Assembly: GCF_014200435.1 (NCBI RefSeq)
Contig: NZ_JACHBR010000001.1
Location: 5,956,001-6,020,000 of the forward strand
DNA: 64,000 bases
From: Sphaerisporangium krabiense
Lineage (GTDB): Bacteria; Actinomycetota; Actinomycetes; Streptosporangiales; Streptosporangiaceae
Direction: 5' to 3'
Below, piece by piece: positions 42,423 to 52,000 of this stretch (position 1 is its first letter; each line of letters begins with the position of its first letter). Both the position numbers and the translations under genes were made by a program. The notes below the pieces were generated by a model that saw nothing but the letters and a program-made list of their open reading frames with translations, was not told where the DNA came from and did not search any database.

Positions 42423-43259
42423 CTAGCGGGGCGTCCCGTCGCGCTCGCTTCTTCGGGCGAGGCGGTGGAGTTGCCCTTCGTGCACGTCGCTCACCCACTC
42501 CCAGCCGGGCTTGGCCGATGGGCCGATCCGCGCGTCGGCGGGGGCTCGGCCGTTCCGCAACGCGAGCACGTACGCCCGATCCTGTTCGATCCGTGCCTGT
42601 ACCTGGTCGGATCCGCCGACGGAGCCGTGGCCCGGCACGACGACGTCAACGCCGCCCGCCACGGCCTCCAGCAGCCGTAGCGCGGCGAGGTGGTCCTCGA
42701 TCGGGTCGGCGGTGCCGTCCAGGTCGAGCATCGGAATCAAGACATCGGAGAGCATGTCGCCGGCGACGAGAACCCCGCGTTCCTCGATCAACAGCGCCGC
42801 ATGGCCCGGGGCATGCGCTTGATGCTCGATGATCCGGACGCCGGGGCCGTCCCAGGGAACCCGCGCGGTTTCGGCGGGCAGGCCGGTGATGAGGCCGAGC
42901 AGGTCCAGCGGTACGCGCCCGGCGATCTCCGTCTCCTGCAGGTGGGCGGCGACGCGGGCCTTCGCGTCCGCGTCCGACAGCTGATCTCGGACGGTGGCCG
43001 CGCAGCGCGCCGTGCCGTACCGGGGCGCCTCGCCGAGCCGGGCGTGCCAGAGCAGGTGATCCCAATCCGGATGCGTGGAGAACCCTGCCACAACGGGCTG
43101 ACCCAACTCGCGAAGGTCGTTCGCGAGGCACTCGATCTCGGAGCCGGTCACCCCGGGGTCGATGAGCAACACACCGGCCCGGCCCTGGACCGCAACGGCG
43201 TTGCTCTGCACGAACTCGCTCTCGTGCACCCACACCCCCTCCGCGACCCGCCTCAGCAC
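42423..43259 (-). CDS. Metallo-beta-lactamase-fold hydrolase
   Basis: This 278-residue protein has STHPDWDHLLWHARLG, a variant of the HxHxDH zinc motif in which the first His is followed by PDWDH. APGHAALLI supplies the next His, and VLVAGDMLSD and VVVPGHGSVGG the bridging Asp and last His. GTG 43259 overlaps the stop of the RibD-like gene, so the two are coupled. Members hydrolyse thioesters, lactones or beta-lactams; which one is unclear. Both genes are divergent from an HxlR regulator. Confidence 0.8.
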   Translation of the reverse strand: MLRRVAEGVWVHESEFVQSNAVAVQGRAGVLLIDPGVTGSEIECLANDLRELGQPVVAGFSTHPDWDHLLWHARLGEAPRYGTARCAATVRDQLSDADAKARVAAHLQETEIAGRVPLDLLGLITGLPAETARVPWDGPGVRIIEHQAHAPGHAALLIEERGVLVAGDMLSDVLIPMLDLDGTADPIEDHLAALRLLEAVAGGVDVVVPGHGSVGGSDQVQARIEQDRAYVLALRNGRAPADARIGPSAKPGWEWVSDVHEGQLHRLARRSERDGTPR

Positions 43260-43849
43260 GCGCTCGCCTCCTTCGCGTCCCGGATGGCGTAGCGATGCAT
43301 CGTGACGCCCTGCGCGAACGATCGCTGCTCCAGCAGGTCGAGATCGATCGGCAGGTCGTAGTCGTCGAACAGCGGCCTGCCGAAGCCGAGGATCGCGGGA
43401 TGGGTGAAGAGCAGCAACTCGTCGAGAAGCCCCGCCCGGAGCAGCTGCGTCGCGAGCGCCGCGCCTCCCACGCTGATGCCGCCGTCGGTCTCGGCCCGCA
43501 GGGCGGCGAGCCGCTCGATCGCGTCGTCGCCACCGATGATCCGGGTGTTGTGATCGGCGCTGCGGCGCGTGCGGGAGACGAGCACCTTGGGCTTGGCGGT
43601 CCAGATCTCGCCGTACTCGCGCATGACGTCCGGCAGCGACGCGTCCTCGTGCGCCCGTGGCCAGAACTCCTCCATGACCTCGTAGTAGACCCGGCCGTGG
43701 ACCATGAGCGCGAGCTCCCGCGTCCGCGCGTTGGCCTCGCGGTGCAGTTCCTCGTCGACGCGTAGCCACTCGCCGGCGCCGTTGTCCCCCGGAACCTGCT
43801 CGATCCGCAGGTCGAGGGATACCTGCATCGAGTAGACGAAGCGGCCCAT
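43253..43849 (-). CDS. RibD C-terminal/dihydrofolate-reductase-fold family protein
   Basis: ATG 43849 with GAGGAG upstream gives 198 residues with MVHGRVYYEVMEEFWP, VLVSRTRRSADHNTRII, GGISVGGAALATQLLRAGL and ILGFGRPLFDD, the usual motifs of the YyaP/RibD-C dihydrofolate-reductase-like family, which probably binds NADPH. The real enzyme function is unknown in most members. First in a coupled pair with the hydrolase gene, and divergent from the HxlR gene. Confidence 0.85.
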   Translation of the reverse strand: MGRFVYSMQVSLDLRIEQVPGDNGAGEWLRVDEELHREANARTRELALMVHGRVYYEVMEEFWPRAHEDASLPDVMREYGEIWTAKPKVLVSRTRRSADHNTRIIGGDDAIERLAALRAETDGGISVGGAALATQLLRAGLLDELLLFTHPAILGFGRPLFDDYDLPIDLDLLEQRSFAQGVTMHRYAIRDAKEASAC

Positions 43850-43870
43850 CAGCTCCTCTTTTCCAAGTGC

Positions 43871-43883
43871 TTGCAATCTGCAA
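43871..43883. promoter_or_regulatory. TTGCA-ATC-TGCAA palindrome, likely HxlR operator
   Basis: This perfect 5-base inverted repeat lies in the 73-base gap between the divergent RibD-like and HxlR genes. Confidence 0.55.
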
Positions 43884-43922
43884 CCACTATATTGGGAGCG
43901 AAACACCTGTCAAGGAGGAAGC

Positions 43923-44426
43923 GTGGAACCACGGTCCGGGTGTCCGATCAACGCCGCCGTCGAGGTGCTCGGAGATCGCTGGTCGTTGCTCGTGCTGCGC
44001 GACGTCATCTTCGGCGACCGCCGCTACTTCCGGGCGCTGCTCACCGGGTCGATCGAGGGCATCGCCTCGAACATCCTCGCCGACCGCCTCGTGCGGCTCG
44101 TCGAGGCAGGGATCCTCACCCGCGGCGCCGCCGTGCGGGGGCAGCGTGCGCGCTACAGCCTCACCGAGGCCGGCATCCAGACCCTTCCGATCATCTACGC
44201 CCTCGGCAACTGGGGCCTCGACTGGTGCACGGGCGGCGACGAGCTCCGGAGCCGGCAGCAATTCATGCGCGACGCGGGTCCGGCGTTCATCGAGGAGCTC
44301 ATGGACGAGCTTCGCGTCCGCCATCTCGGCGCCCCGCCGAAGCCGCACGACGGCCCAAGCCCGCTCGAGCGCCTCGACGCCGCCCGCGCCGCGGCCGCCG
44401 AGCAGGAACCCGACGGCGAACGGTGA
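43923..44426 (+). CDS. HxlR-family transcriptional regulator
   Basis: This 167-residue protein has a winged helix of the HxlR type: CPINAAVEVLGDRWSLLVLRDV (Cys7), SNILADRLVRLVEAGIL and ARYSLTEAG. HxlR proteins often respond to electrophiles through the N-terminal Cys. GTG start with AAGGAGG upstream. Divergence from the reductase/hydrolase pair with a palindrome in the short gap points to direct control of it. The C-terminal extension after ~115 is unusual in length. Confidence 0.88.
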   Translation: MEPRSGCPINAAVEVLGDRWSLLVLRDVIFGDRRYFRALLTGSIEGIASNILADRLVRLVEAGILTRGAAVRGQRARYSLTEAGIQTLPIIYALGNWGLDWCTGGDELRSRQQFMRDAGPAFIEELMDELRVRHLGAPPKPHDGPSPLERLDAARAAAAEQEPDGER

Positions 44427-44496
44427 CCGCGACGGCCCCATGCGCGCGGAACGAGTGTCGGACCTGTACGTCCGTCGGCGTTCCGTCGGCGCGTGG

Positions 44497-45534
44497 TCAG
44501 CCTCGTGCGCGGATGGGGGCGCCGATGGCGTGCATGTGGCGGAGGGCTTGGGCGTAGGAGTCGATCAGGCCGGTCTCGTGGTACGGGATGCCGAGTTCGG
44601 CGCAGTAGGCGCGGACCAGGGGCTGGGCGTGGCGCAGGTTGGGGGTCGGCATGCTCGGGAACAGGTGGTGCTCGATCTGGTAGTTGAGGCCGCCCAGCGC
44701 GACGTCCACCACCAGGCCGCCGCGCACGTCGCGGGAGGTGAGCACCTGGCGTCGCAGGAAGTCCAGCCGGTCCTCGGCGGTCAACGTGGGCATGCCCTTG
44801 TGGTTCGGGGCGAACGTGCAGCCGAGGTACACGCCGAAGATCGCCTGGTGGACGGCGACGAACAGCAGGGCCTTGCCGAGCGGGAGAACGGCGAACACCG
44901 TCGCGAGGTAGGCCGCGACGTGGGCGACCAGCAGGACCGCCTCCACCGCGCGGTGCTTGAGCTGCGGACGCCGGAGCGCGCGGAAGCTCGACACGTGCAG
45001 GTTGAGGCCCTCGAGGGTCAGCAGGGGGAAGAACAGGTACGCCTGCCAGCGGCCGACGATCCTCGCCACGCCCCGGCTCGCCGCGGCCTGCCGGTGCGAC
45101 CAGATCAGGATGTCGGGGGAGACGTCGGGGTCGTGGTCCTCGTGGTTGGGGTTGGCGTGGTGGCGGGTGTGCTTGTCCATCCACCAGCCGTAGCTCATGC
45201 CGATGCCCAGGTTGCCCGCCAGCCAGCCGGCTGCCTGGGCGTACCGCCTGGACCGGAAGACCTGCCGGTGCGCCAGGTCGTGCGCCAGCAGCGCCACCTG
45301 GGCGAAGACCACCGCCAGGTACGCCGCCACGAGCAGTTGGGCCCAGGAGTCGCCGAGCGCGAGGAACGCGCCCCAGCCGCCCGCGAGCAGGGCGACGACG
45401 AGCGTGATCCGCAGGGCGTAGTACCCGGGGCGCCTGTCCAGCAGCCCGGCGTCGGCCACGCGCCGCGACAGCCGCGCGAAGTCGCTGCCGCGCGCCGCGC
45501 GTTCGGGGGCGTCGATGGTGGAGGTGTCGGTCAC
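44497..45534 (-). CDS. Membrane fatty-acid desaturase
   Basis: This 345-residue protein carries the three His boxes of acyl-lipid desaturases: HDLAHR (85-90), HTRHH (122-126) and QIEHHLFP near residue 290. The eight histidines hold a di-iron centre. It has four hydrophobic segments. The QIEHH form is typical of front-end/linoleoyl-CoA-type desaturases, here probably introducing double bonds into membrane lipids. Single gene; no ferredoxin or reductase nearby. Confidence 0.9.
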   Translation of the reverse strand: MTDTSTIDAPERAARGSDFARLSRRVADAGLLDRRPGYYALRITLVVALLAGGWGAFLALGDSWAQLLVAAYLAVVFAQVALLAHDLAHRQVFRSRRYAQAAGWLAGNLGIGMSYGWWMDKHTRHHANPNHEDHDPDVSPDILIWSHRQAAASRGVARIVGRWQAYLFFPLLTLEGLNLHVSSFRALRRPQLKHRAVEAVLLVAHVAAYLATVFAVLPLGKALLFVAVHQAIFGVYLGCTFAPNHKGMPTLTAEDRLDFLRRQVLTSRDVRGGLVVDVALGGLNYQIEHHLFPSMPTPNLRHAQPLVRAYCAELGIPYHETGLIDSYAQALRHMHAIGAPIRARG

Positions 45535-45760
45535 GGAGCTCCTGACGTGGTGACGGATCGGCTCCGTCGCGAGGCGGCGCGATCACCGCACCCGGCGAGC
45601 AATGGGCCGATTTGCACCGTTCAACACTGTCGGGATGACCATGCCCGGCGACATCCCGGTGGCAGGCGGGTCCGGGGTAGTGCTGCCCCTACCACGAGAG
45701 GTACGGCCGGCACCCGAAGGACAATCCCATCGCGGGCCATGGATCCAGGCCGTGGCTCCG

Positions 45761-47734
45761 TCAGCGGGGTGCGGGGGCGGTGGTGGGGAGGCGGGCCTCG
45801 ACGGTCGTGCCTTCGGGGGTCGAGGTGAGGACGCAGGTGCCGCCGAGTTCGGTGGCGCGTTCCCGCATCGAGGAGAGTCCTACCCCGGCGCGGCGCCCGG
45901 CCGGGATGCCGGGGCCGTCGTCGGCGATGGTGACGCGCAGGTCCTCGCCGCGGGTCAGGCCGATGCGGATGGACGTGCCGCCCGCGTGGCGGCGCGCGTT
46001 GGTGAGGGCCTCCTGCACGATACGGTAGGCGGCCACCTCGACCGCCGCGGGCAGGTCGTCCAGGTCGCCCTCCGCGGTGACCGTGACCGCCGGGTCCGGC
46101 CCGGCCAGGCCGCGGATGGCGCCGGCGAGGCCCAGGTCGTCGAGGGCCGGGGGACGCAGGCCGTACACGAGCTGCTTCAGGTCCCCGGTGACCGCCTCCA
46201 TGCCGACGCCCAGGTCGGTGAGCAGCACCTCGGCCTCGACGGGGGAGCGGCGCAGGCTGGCGCGGGCGATGTGCAGCGTCATGGCGAGCCCCGACAGCGT
46301 CTGGCCGAGCCCGTCGTGCAGGTCGCGGCGCAGCCTGCGGCGTTCCTCCTCGCGGGCCGCGAGGATGCGTTCGCGGGAGCGCTGCAGGTCGGCGGCCATC
46401 CGTACGGCGTGCGCGACGTCGGCCACGTACGGCAGCAGCGTGTGGACCACCCGGTCGTCGTGGGCGGCGGCGAACCTGCGCGCGCCGGGCCGGCCGATGG
46501 ACAGGCTGCCCACGGGCTCGCCGTGCCAGATGAGCGGGATGACCCGCGCGTCCGGCCCCACCTCGCCGCTCTGCACCCGCGGCGGCATCCCGTCCGGAAC
46601 GTGCACGGCCACGCCGCCGACGGCGAGGCCGTCGCGCACGACCGAGACCACGGCGGCGAGCGCGTCGGCGGGGTCGGCCCTGCGGACCTCCTGCGTGAGC
46701 CGCTGCGCCAGCAGCACGGGGTCGCCGACGGGCCCGTACATCACGCGGTCGATGGCCCGTTGCAGCGCGCGCCGCAGCGGCTGGAAGAACGTCCCGGCGA
46801 ACAGCGCCGCCACCAGCCCGGCGACCTGGTGGTACTCGGACACGACCAGGCTCGACAGCGCGCCCGCGCCGACGTAGACGGCGCTGACGACGGCGAGCAG
46901 CCCGGCGGCGAGCATGGTGCGGCTGACCACGGTGTCGATGCCGAACAACCGGTACCGCAGCACCGAGAACATGATCGCCACGGGGATCAGCGCCGTCCAG
47001 ATGGTGGCGCCGAGCACGAAATCCTCCCCGAGCAGCAGGAAGACGACGTACACCGCGAAGGCGGCCAGCGGCCAGGCGATCTGGCGCCGGGTGACGGGGT
47101 CGGCGTCGCGCAGGCGCAGCGCCAGGGAGACCAGCGCGGCCACCACGCAGACGTACACCGGCCAGACCAGCAGGTCACGGACCACGGGATAGGCGGTGTA
47201 GCCGGGGATCTGCAGCGGGTTCGGGATGATCGCGGGGAAGGCGTACCCGGCGTACGGCGGGTCGGGGCGCACCACCCCGTTCAGGGCCTGCGCGCCCGTG
47301 ATCAGCATGCCCGCGATCGGCACGACGCGCCAGCGCGGCGACGGCGGCCTGCCCGTGGGCGCGTACACCGGCAGCACCATGGCCATGAGGCCGCCGCCGA
47401 GCGCCCAGGTGGCGACGCTGACCCAGCGCAGCACCCCCGCGGCGGTCAGCGCGCCGGACGCCGCCAGGTGCAGCATCAGCGACTGGGACAGCACCGCGAC
47501 GGCGGCGAGCAGGCCCCCGGCGCTCATCAGCGGGCCGAGGACGAGCCCAGGACGGCGGCGGACGATCAGCGCCCCGACGACGGGGAAGGCCAGGCCCGCG
47601 GGGTAGTCGGGGGTGACGGCGGGTCGCGGCGCCCACGCGGGCGGCAGCATGACCTGCAGCACGACGCCCACGACGACGGCGGCCGCGGCGATGATGGCGA
47701 CCGTGTCGGCCACGAGGGTGCGTCTGCTGTCCAT
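45761..47734 (-). CDS. Sensor histidine kinase of the NarL-partner type, with GAF-like domain
   Basis: This 657-residue protein has an N-terminal ~300 residues with about eight membrane helices, then a GAF-like region (~340-440), a HisKA_3 dimerisation helix with the phospho-acceptor in EEERRRLRRDLHDGLGQTL, and an HATPase domain (EALTNARRHAGG N-box, ADDGPGIP). It should phosphorylate a LuxR/NarL-type response regulator, but none is adjacent: neighbours are a desaturase and an NTF2-like gene. The signal is unknown. Confidence 0.88.
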   Translation of the reverse strand: MDSRRTLVADTVAIIAAAAVVVGVVLQVMLPPAWAPRPAVTPDYPAGLAFPVVGALIVRRRPGLVLGPLMSAGGLLAAVAVLSQSLMLHLAASGALTAAGVLRWVSVATWALGGGLMAMVLPVYAPTGRPPSPRWRVVPIAGMLITGAQALNGVVRPDPPYAGYAFPAIIPNPLQIPGYTAYPVVRDLLVWPVYVCVVAALVSLALRLRDADPVTRRQIAWPLAAFAVYVVFLLLGEDFVLGATIWTALIPVAIMFSVLRYRLFGIDTVVSRTMLAAGLLAVVSAVYVGAGALSSLVVSEYHQVAGLVAALFAGTFFQPLRRALQRAIDRVMYGPVGDPVLLAQRLTQEVRRADPADALAAVVSVVRDGLAVGGVAVHVPDGMPPRVQSGEVGPDARVIPLIWHGEPVGSLSIGRPGARRFAAAHDDRVVHTLLPYVADVAHAVRMAADLQRSRERILAAREEERRRLRRDLHDGLGQTLSGLAMTLHIARASLRRSPVEAEVLLTDLGVGMEAVTGDLKQLVYGLRPPALDDLGLAGAIRGLAGPDPAVTVTAEGDLDDLPAAVEVAAYRIVQEALTNARRHAGGTSIRIGLTRGEDLRVTIADDGPGIPAGRRAGVGLSSMRERATELGGTCVLTSTPEGTTVEARLPTTAPAPR

Positions 47735-47831
47735 GATGGAGGTGATTATGCCGTTTTCTGGATTACCGTCCCTCGCCCGTTTCGAGCCGTTCCCGCGTCG
47801 GAGGCCTTCCGCCGCCGGCCGACGCGCGGGA

Positions 47832-48245
47832 TCACCCGCCGCCGGGGGCCGGGGCGAGGGCCTGGTGCCAGCGGGCGGTGTCGGTGTACTGGTGCAGCCG
47901 GGACAGCTTTCCGTCGGCGACGCGCCACAGGTGGACGAACTCGGCCTCGTAGCCGCGGCCGGTGGCCCGCGCGGTGCCCCGGTAGTGGCCGGTGACCACG
48001 ACGGTCCCGTCGGTGGTCTGCTCCCAGGTCTCGGCGTAGGGCGCGGTGTCGAAGTCCCCGTACACCGCGCCCCAGACGCGGATGAGCGCCTCCTGCGGCC
48101 CGTGGAAGGCGCCGCCCGCGCCGCAGGGCATGCCGGGGGCGGTGCGGGCCTCGAAGTCCGGGTGCAGCAGGCGCGCGAGCGCCGCGCCGTCGGCGGCCTG
48201 GGCCGCGGTGTAGAAGCCCTGGACGACGTCGAGAGCCGTGCTCAT
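47832..48245 (-). CDS. NTF2/SnoaL-like family protein
   Basis: This 137-residue protein has an alpha+beta barrel pattern: VVQGFYTAAQAADGAALARL, then HPDFEAR, GHYRGTARATGRGYEAEFVH and LWRVADGKLSRLHQYTDT. This fold covers polyketide cyclases, isomerases and stress-response proteins of unknown activity. It is divergent from a TetR gene with a large palindrome between them, suggesting direct control. Confidence 0.8.
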   Translation of the reverse strand: MSTALDVVQGFYTAAQAADGAALARLLHPDFEARTAPGMPCGAGGAFHGPQEALIRVWGAVYGDFDTAPYAETWEQTTDGTVVVTGHYRGTARATGRGYEAEFVHLWRVADGKLSRLHQYTDTARWHQALAPAPGGG

Positions 48246-48255
48246 GTGTCCTCCT

Positions 48256-48291
48256 TATTAGAGGTTCTGTTCTAGAATTGATCCACTAATA
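48256..48291. promoter_or_regulatory. 36-base imperfect palindrome between the NTF2-like and TetR genes
   Basis: Centred on TTCTAGAA (48270-48277), 14 of 18 base pairs match, including the outer TATTAG...CTAATA. It probably overlaps both divergent promoters and serves as the TetR operator. Confidence 0.65.
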
Positions 48292-48307
48292 TCAGGAGGT
48301 GCCCGCG

Positions 48308-48871
48308 ATGGGAAGACCGCCCAAGTTCGGCCGTGACCAGATCCTGGACGCCGCGCTGGCGATCGTCGCCGAGGACGGTCCCGGCGCCGCGACCATGGCC
48401 GCCATCGCCGCACGCCTCGGCGCGCCGACCGGCTCCCTCTACCACCGGTTCGGCTCGCGCGACCTGCTGATCGCCACCCTGTGGCTGCGCGGCGTCCGCC
48501 GGTTCCAGGACGGGTTCGTCGCCGCGCTGGCGGCCGGAGACCCGTACGCGGCGGCACTGCACACGCCCCGCTGGTGCCGCGACCATCCCGCCGAGGCGGC
48601 CGTCCTGCTCCTGCACCGCCGGGAGGACCTCGCCGCCCGGTGGCCCGCCGAGCTGGGCGCGGAGGCGGCCGGCGCCGACACCCGCGTCCGCGCGGCGCTC
48701 GACGCCTTCGCCGCCGAGCGCCCCGGCCTCGACCGCGAACGGCTGGTCTTCGCGCTCGTCGACGTCCCCTACGGCGCCGTCCGCCGCCACCTGCTCGCCC
48801 GCCGCCCCCCGCCGCCCCTGGTGGACGACCTCGTCCTCGCCACCTGCCGCGCCGTCCTGCCGCCGCCGTGA
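48308..48871 (+). CDS. TetR-family regulator
   Basis: ATG 48308 behind AGGAGG gives 187 residues with a TetR helix-turn-helix (TMAAIAARLGAPTGSLYHRF). The C-terminal domain is Arg-rich and unremarkable. It likely controls the divergent NTF2-like gene through the large palindrome upstream. In-frame codons before this ATG overlap the ribosome site and were left out. Confidence 0.85.
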   Translation: MGRPPKFGRDQILDAALAIVAEDGPGAATMAAIAARLGAPTGSLYHRFGSRDLLIATLWLRGVRRFQDGFVAALAAGDPYAAALHTPRWCRDHPAEAAVLLLHRREDLAARWPAELGAEAAGADTRVRAALDAFAAERPGLDRERLVFALVDVPYGAVRRHLLARRPPPPLVDDLVLATCRAVLPPP

Positions 48872-49063
48872 CGCACCCTGGGAGCCTGTGACCTCGGCGG
48901 CGGCGCGGCGGACTCACCGCGTGAGGTGCCGGTCGGCACGGGGGTGGACCGGTCGGTTAAGAGGGGGTATAGCGGTTGATGTCGGTCAGTTGCGCTCGGG
49001 GGCGGCTCGGGTCTCGTGACGGCATGGCTCCGGGTGTCCCCCCCTCACAGAGGAGCGTCTGCG

Positions 49064-52000
49064 GTGGACGAGAGCCCCCGGCCAGGATTGCTCGTGCTCG
49101 GTCCGGTCCAGGTGCACGGTGACGACGGGCCGGTGCGGCTCGGCGGGAAGGTCCGCACCGTTCTCGGCACGTTGCTCCTCCATCTCGGCACCTCGGTCTC
49201 CAGGGATCGGCTCATCGCCGCGGTATGGGACAGGCCCCCCGCGTCCGCGGTCGCCAACCTGCAGACCTACGTCTCGCAGCTCCGGCGCGCCCTGGCCGGC
49301 GTCGCCACCCTGCGGACCCAGGGGTCGCGCTACCTGCTGCCCCTGGAGCGCGACCAGCTCGATCTGTCGATCTTCGATGACGCGGTGCGCCGGGCGCGCG
49401 GCGAGGCGGCACGCGGCGACCTGCCGGCGGCCGACCGCGAGTTCGGGCGCGCGTTCTCGCTGTGCCGCGGCCGGCCGTTCGAGGACGCCTGGTTCGGCAG
49501 CGTCATGACCCCCCGGGTGAGCGGCGTCGAGGAGCGGCTCGCGCACGCCAGGGCGGACTGGATCGACGTGCGCCTCGACCTCGGCCGGCACGACGACCTG
49601 CTCGGCGAACTGCTGGAGATCGTGCACGCCCACCCCACCTGGGAACGCGCCTGGAACTGGTACATGCTCGCCCTCTACCGCGCCGGACGGCGGACCGACG
49701 CCCTGGACGCCTACCACCGGGCCCGCGCGGCGCTCGCCGGCGAGATGGGGATCGACCCCGGCCCCGAGCTGACCAGGTTGCACGCCTCGATCCTGCGAGG
49801 CGATCCGGCCACGTACGCCACGCCGCCACGGGAGGAGGCCGGCGGCTGGCCGGCGATCCACCAGCTTCCGCCGGACATCGGGGACTTCGTCGGCCGGGGC
49901 GAGGAGCTGGAGTCGCTGGCCGGGACGATCCTCGCGGGGCACACGGGCGCGCCGGTCATCGCGGCCGTCCACGGCACGCCGGGGGTGGGCAAGAGCGCGC
50001 TCGCCGTCCACCTCGCCCACCGGCTCCGCCCGCACTTCCCCGACGGGCAGCTCTACGTCCGGCTCACGGGGAACGCGCGCACGCCGGGGGAGCTGCTGGC
50101 GGGGCTGTTACGCGTCCTGCGCGTGCCGGAGACGGCGATCCCCGAGTCGTGGGAGGACCGCGCGGCCCTGTACCGGTCGCGGCTCGCGGACCGTTCCGTG
50201 CTGCTGCTCCTCGACGACGCGAGCGACGAGGAGCAGGTGCGCGCGCTCCTGCCGGGCACCCCGGGCAGCGCGGTCCTGGTCACCTCCCGGAGGCTGCTCC
50301 TGCTGGAGGGGACCGCCGTGCTGGCCCTGGCCGTGCCGCCGCCGGACCAGGCGCTGGAGCTCCTCGCGCGGGCCGCGGGCGAGGGACGCCTGCGGCGCGA
50401 CCCGGACGCCGCCGCCGCGGTGGTGCGGGCGTGCGGGCGGCTCCCCTTGGCGCTCAGGGTCGCCGGGGCCCGGCTGGCGGCCCGCCCGGCGTGGCCGATC
50501 CGCGACCTGGCCGATCGGCTGGAGGATCCGGCACGACGGCTGGACGAGCTGTCCTCCGGGCGGCTCGGCGTGCGGGCGAGCTTCGAGGGCAGCTACGCGG
50601 CGCTGCCGCCGGCGGCCCGCCGCGCCTTCCGCCTGCTGGGCCTGACGGGGTTCCGGCGCACGGCCGGGTGGACGGTGGCGGCGCTGCTGGGCGAGCGGGA
50701 GAAGCACGCCGACGCGCTGATCGAGACCCTGGTCATGGCGGGGCTGCTGGTCCCGGTGGACGCCCACGGCGGCCGGCCCCGGTACGCGACGCACGAGCTG
50801 CTGCGGGTCTACGCGCGCGAGCGGGCCCACGCCGAGGACGACGCGCGGTCCCGCCGGGCCGCGCTGCGGGCGCTGATCACGGAATGCCTGGAGAGGACCC
50901 GCGCCGCGGTGGCGCACCTGCCGCCTCCGTTCGCGCCGCCGCCGCCCGGCGGCCCCCTCCTGCGGGCGCGCGACCGTGAGTGGCCGGGCGTGGAGCGCGA
51001 CAACCTGATCGCCGCCGTGGCGCTCGCGGCGGAGCTGGGCCGGCCGGGGACCGCCGCGGAGCTGGCCTACCACCTCACGTCCTACCTGACCGCGCACGGG
51101 CTGCACGACGACGTGGCACGCGTGCAGCGGACCCTGCTGACGGCGGGCGAGCCCCGCGAGGCCATGCGGGCCCGGCTCATCCTCGCCGAGGCCGACCTGC
51201 ACCGCGGCCGGTTCCAGAGCGCGTCGGCGCAGTTCGACACGTTGCTCGACCACTTCGAGCGCGCGGGCGACCGGCACGCCTCCGCCTACGCGCGCACCGG
51301 CCGGGGGATCTGCGCGCGAATCCTCGGCCGCCGCCGCGAGGCCCTCGACGACCTCGGCCGGGCGGCCGGGCTCTTCCGCGAACTCGGCGACGGCGGCGGC
51401 GCCCTGCACGCGCTGCTGGCCCTCGCGAAGGCCCACCTCGACGACGGCCGGTACGAGGACGTCGTCAGGGTCTGCCGTTCCGGGCTGGAGCTGACCGGCG
51501 GCGGCGGGAACGACGCCGGGCGTTCCGGGCTGCTCCGCCGTCTCGGGCAGGCGTACGGAGCCCTGGGCCGGGACGTCACCGGCCTGACCAGGTCAGCCGG
51601 GCGACCGCCGGAACCAGTGCCGGTGACCCCGGACGAACGTCACGACGAACAGCGCCTGGATGCCGCCCTCGACGAGCAGGAACAGCGCCGAGTCCACGGC
51701 CCTGAGCGCCGATCCGCCGCCGAGGCCGGAGGTGAGCCCCTTGACGGCGCGCAGCAGCGCGCCGACCGCGATCGGCGCTCCGTACAGGGCGAAGGAGCCG
51801 AGGGCGACGGAACTCCCGAAGACCAGGAAGACGGTGTAGACGCGGGTGGCCCGGCGCTCACGGGCGGGCAGGCCCACGGTGGGGTCCTCGACCGGCCCGC
51901 GGGATCGCCGCAGGCGGAGAGCGGAGGTGATCCTGGCGAGCAGGTACCGCGCGTAGCGGAGCCCGTCGTCGAAAAGGTTCCGGCACCGCAGCAGGTCGCG

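Noticed and set aside
45602-47995. 797-codon plus-strand open frame opposite the histidine kinase
   Set aside because: Antisense shadow. All motifs and membrane segments are on the minus strand.
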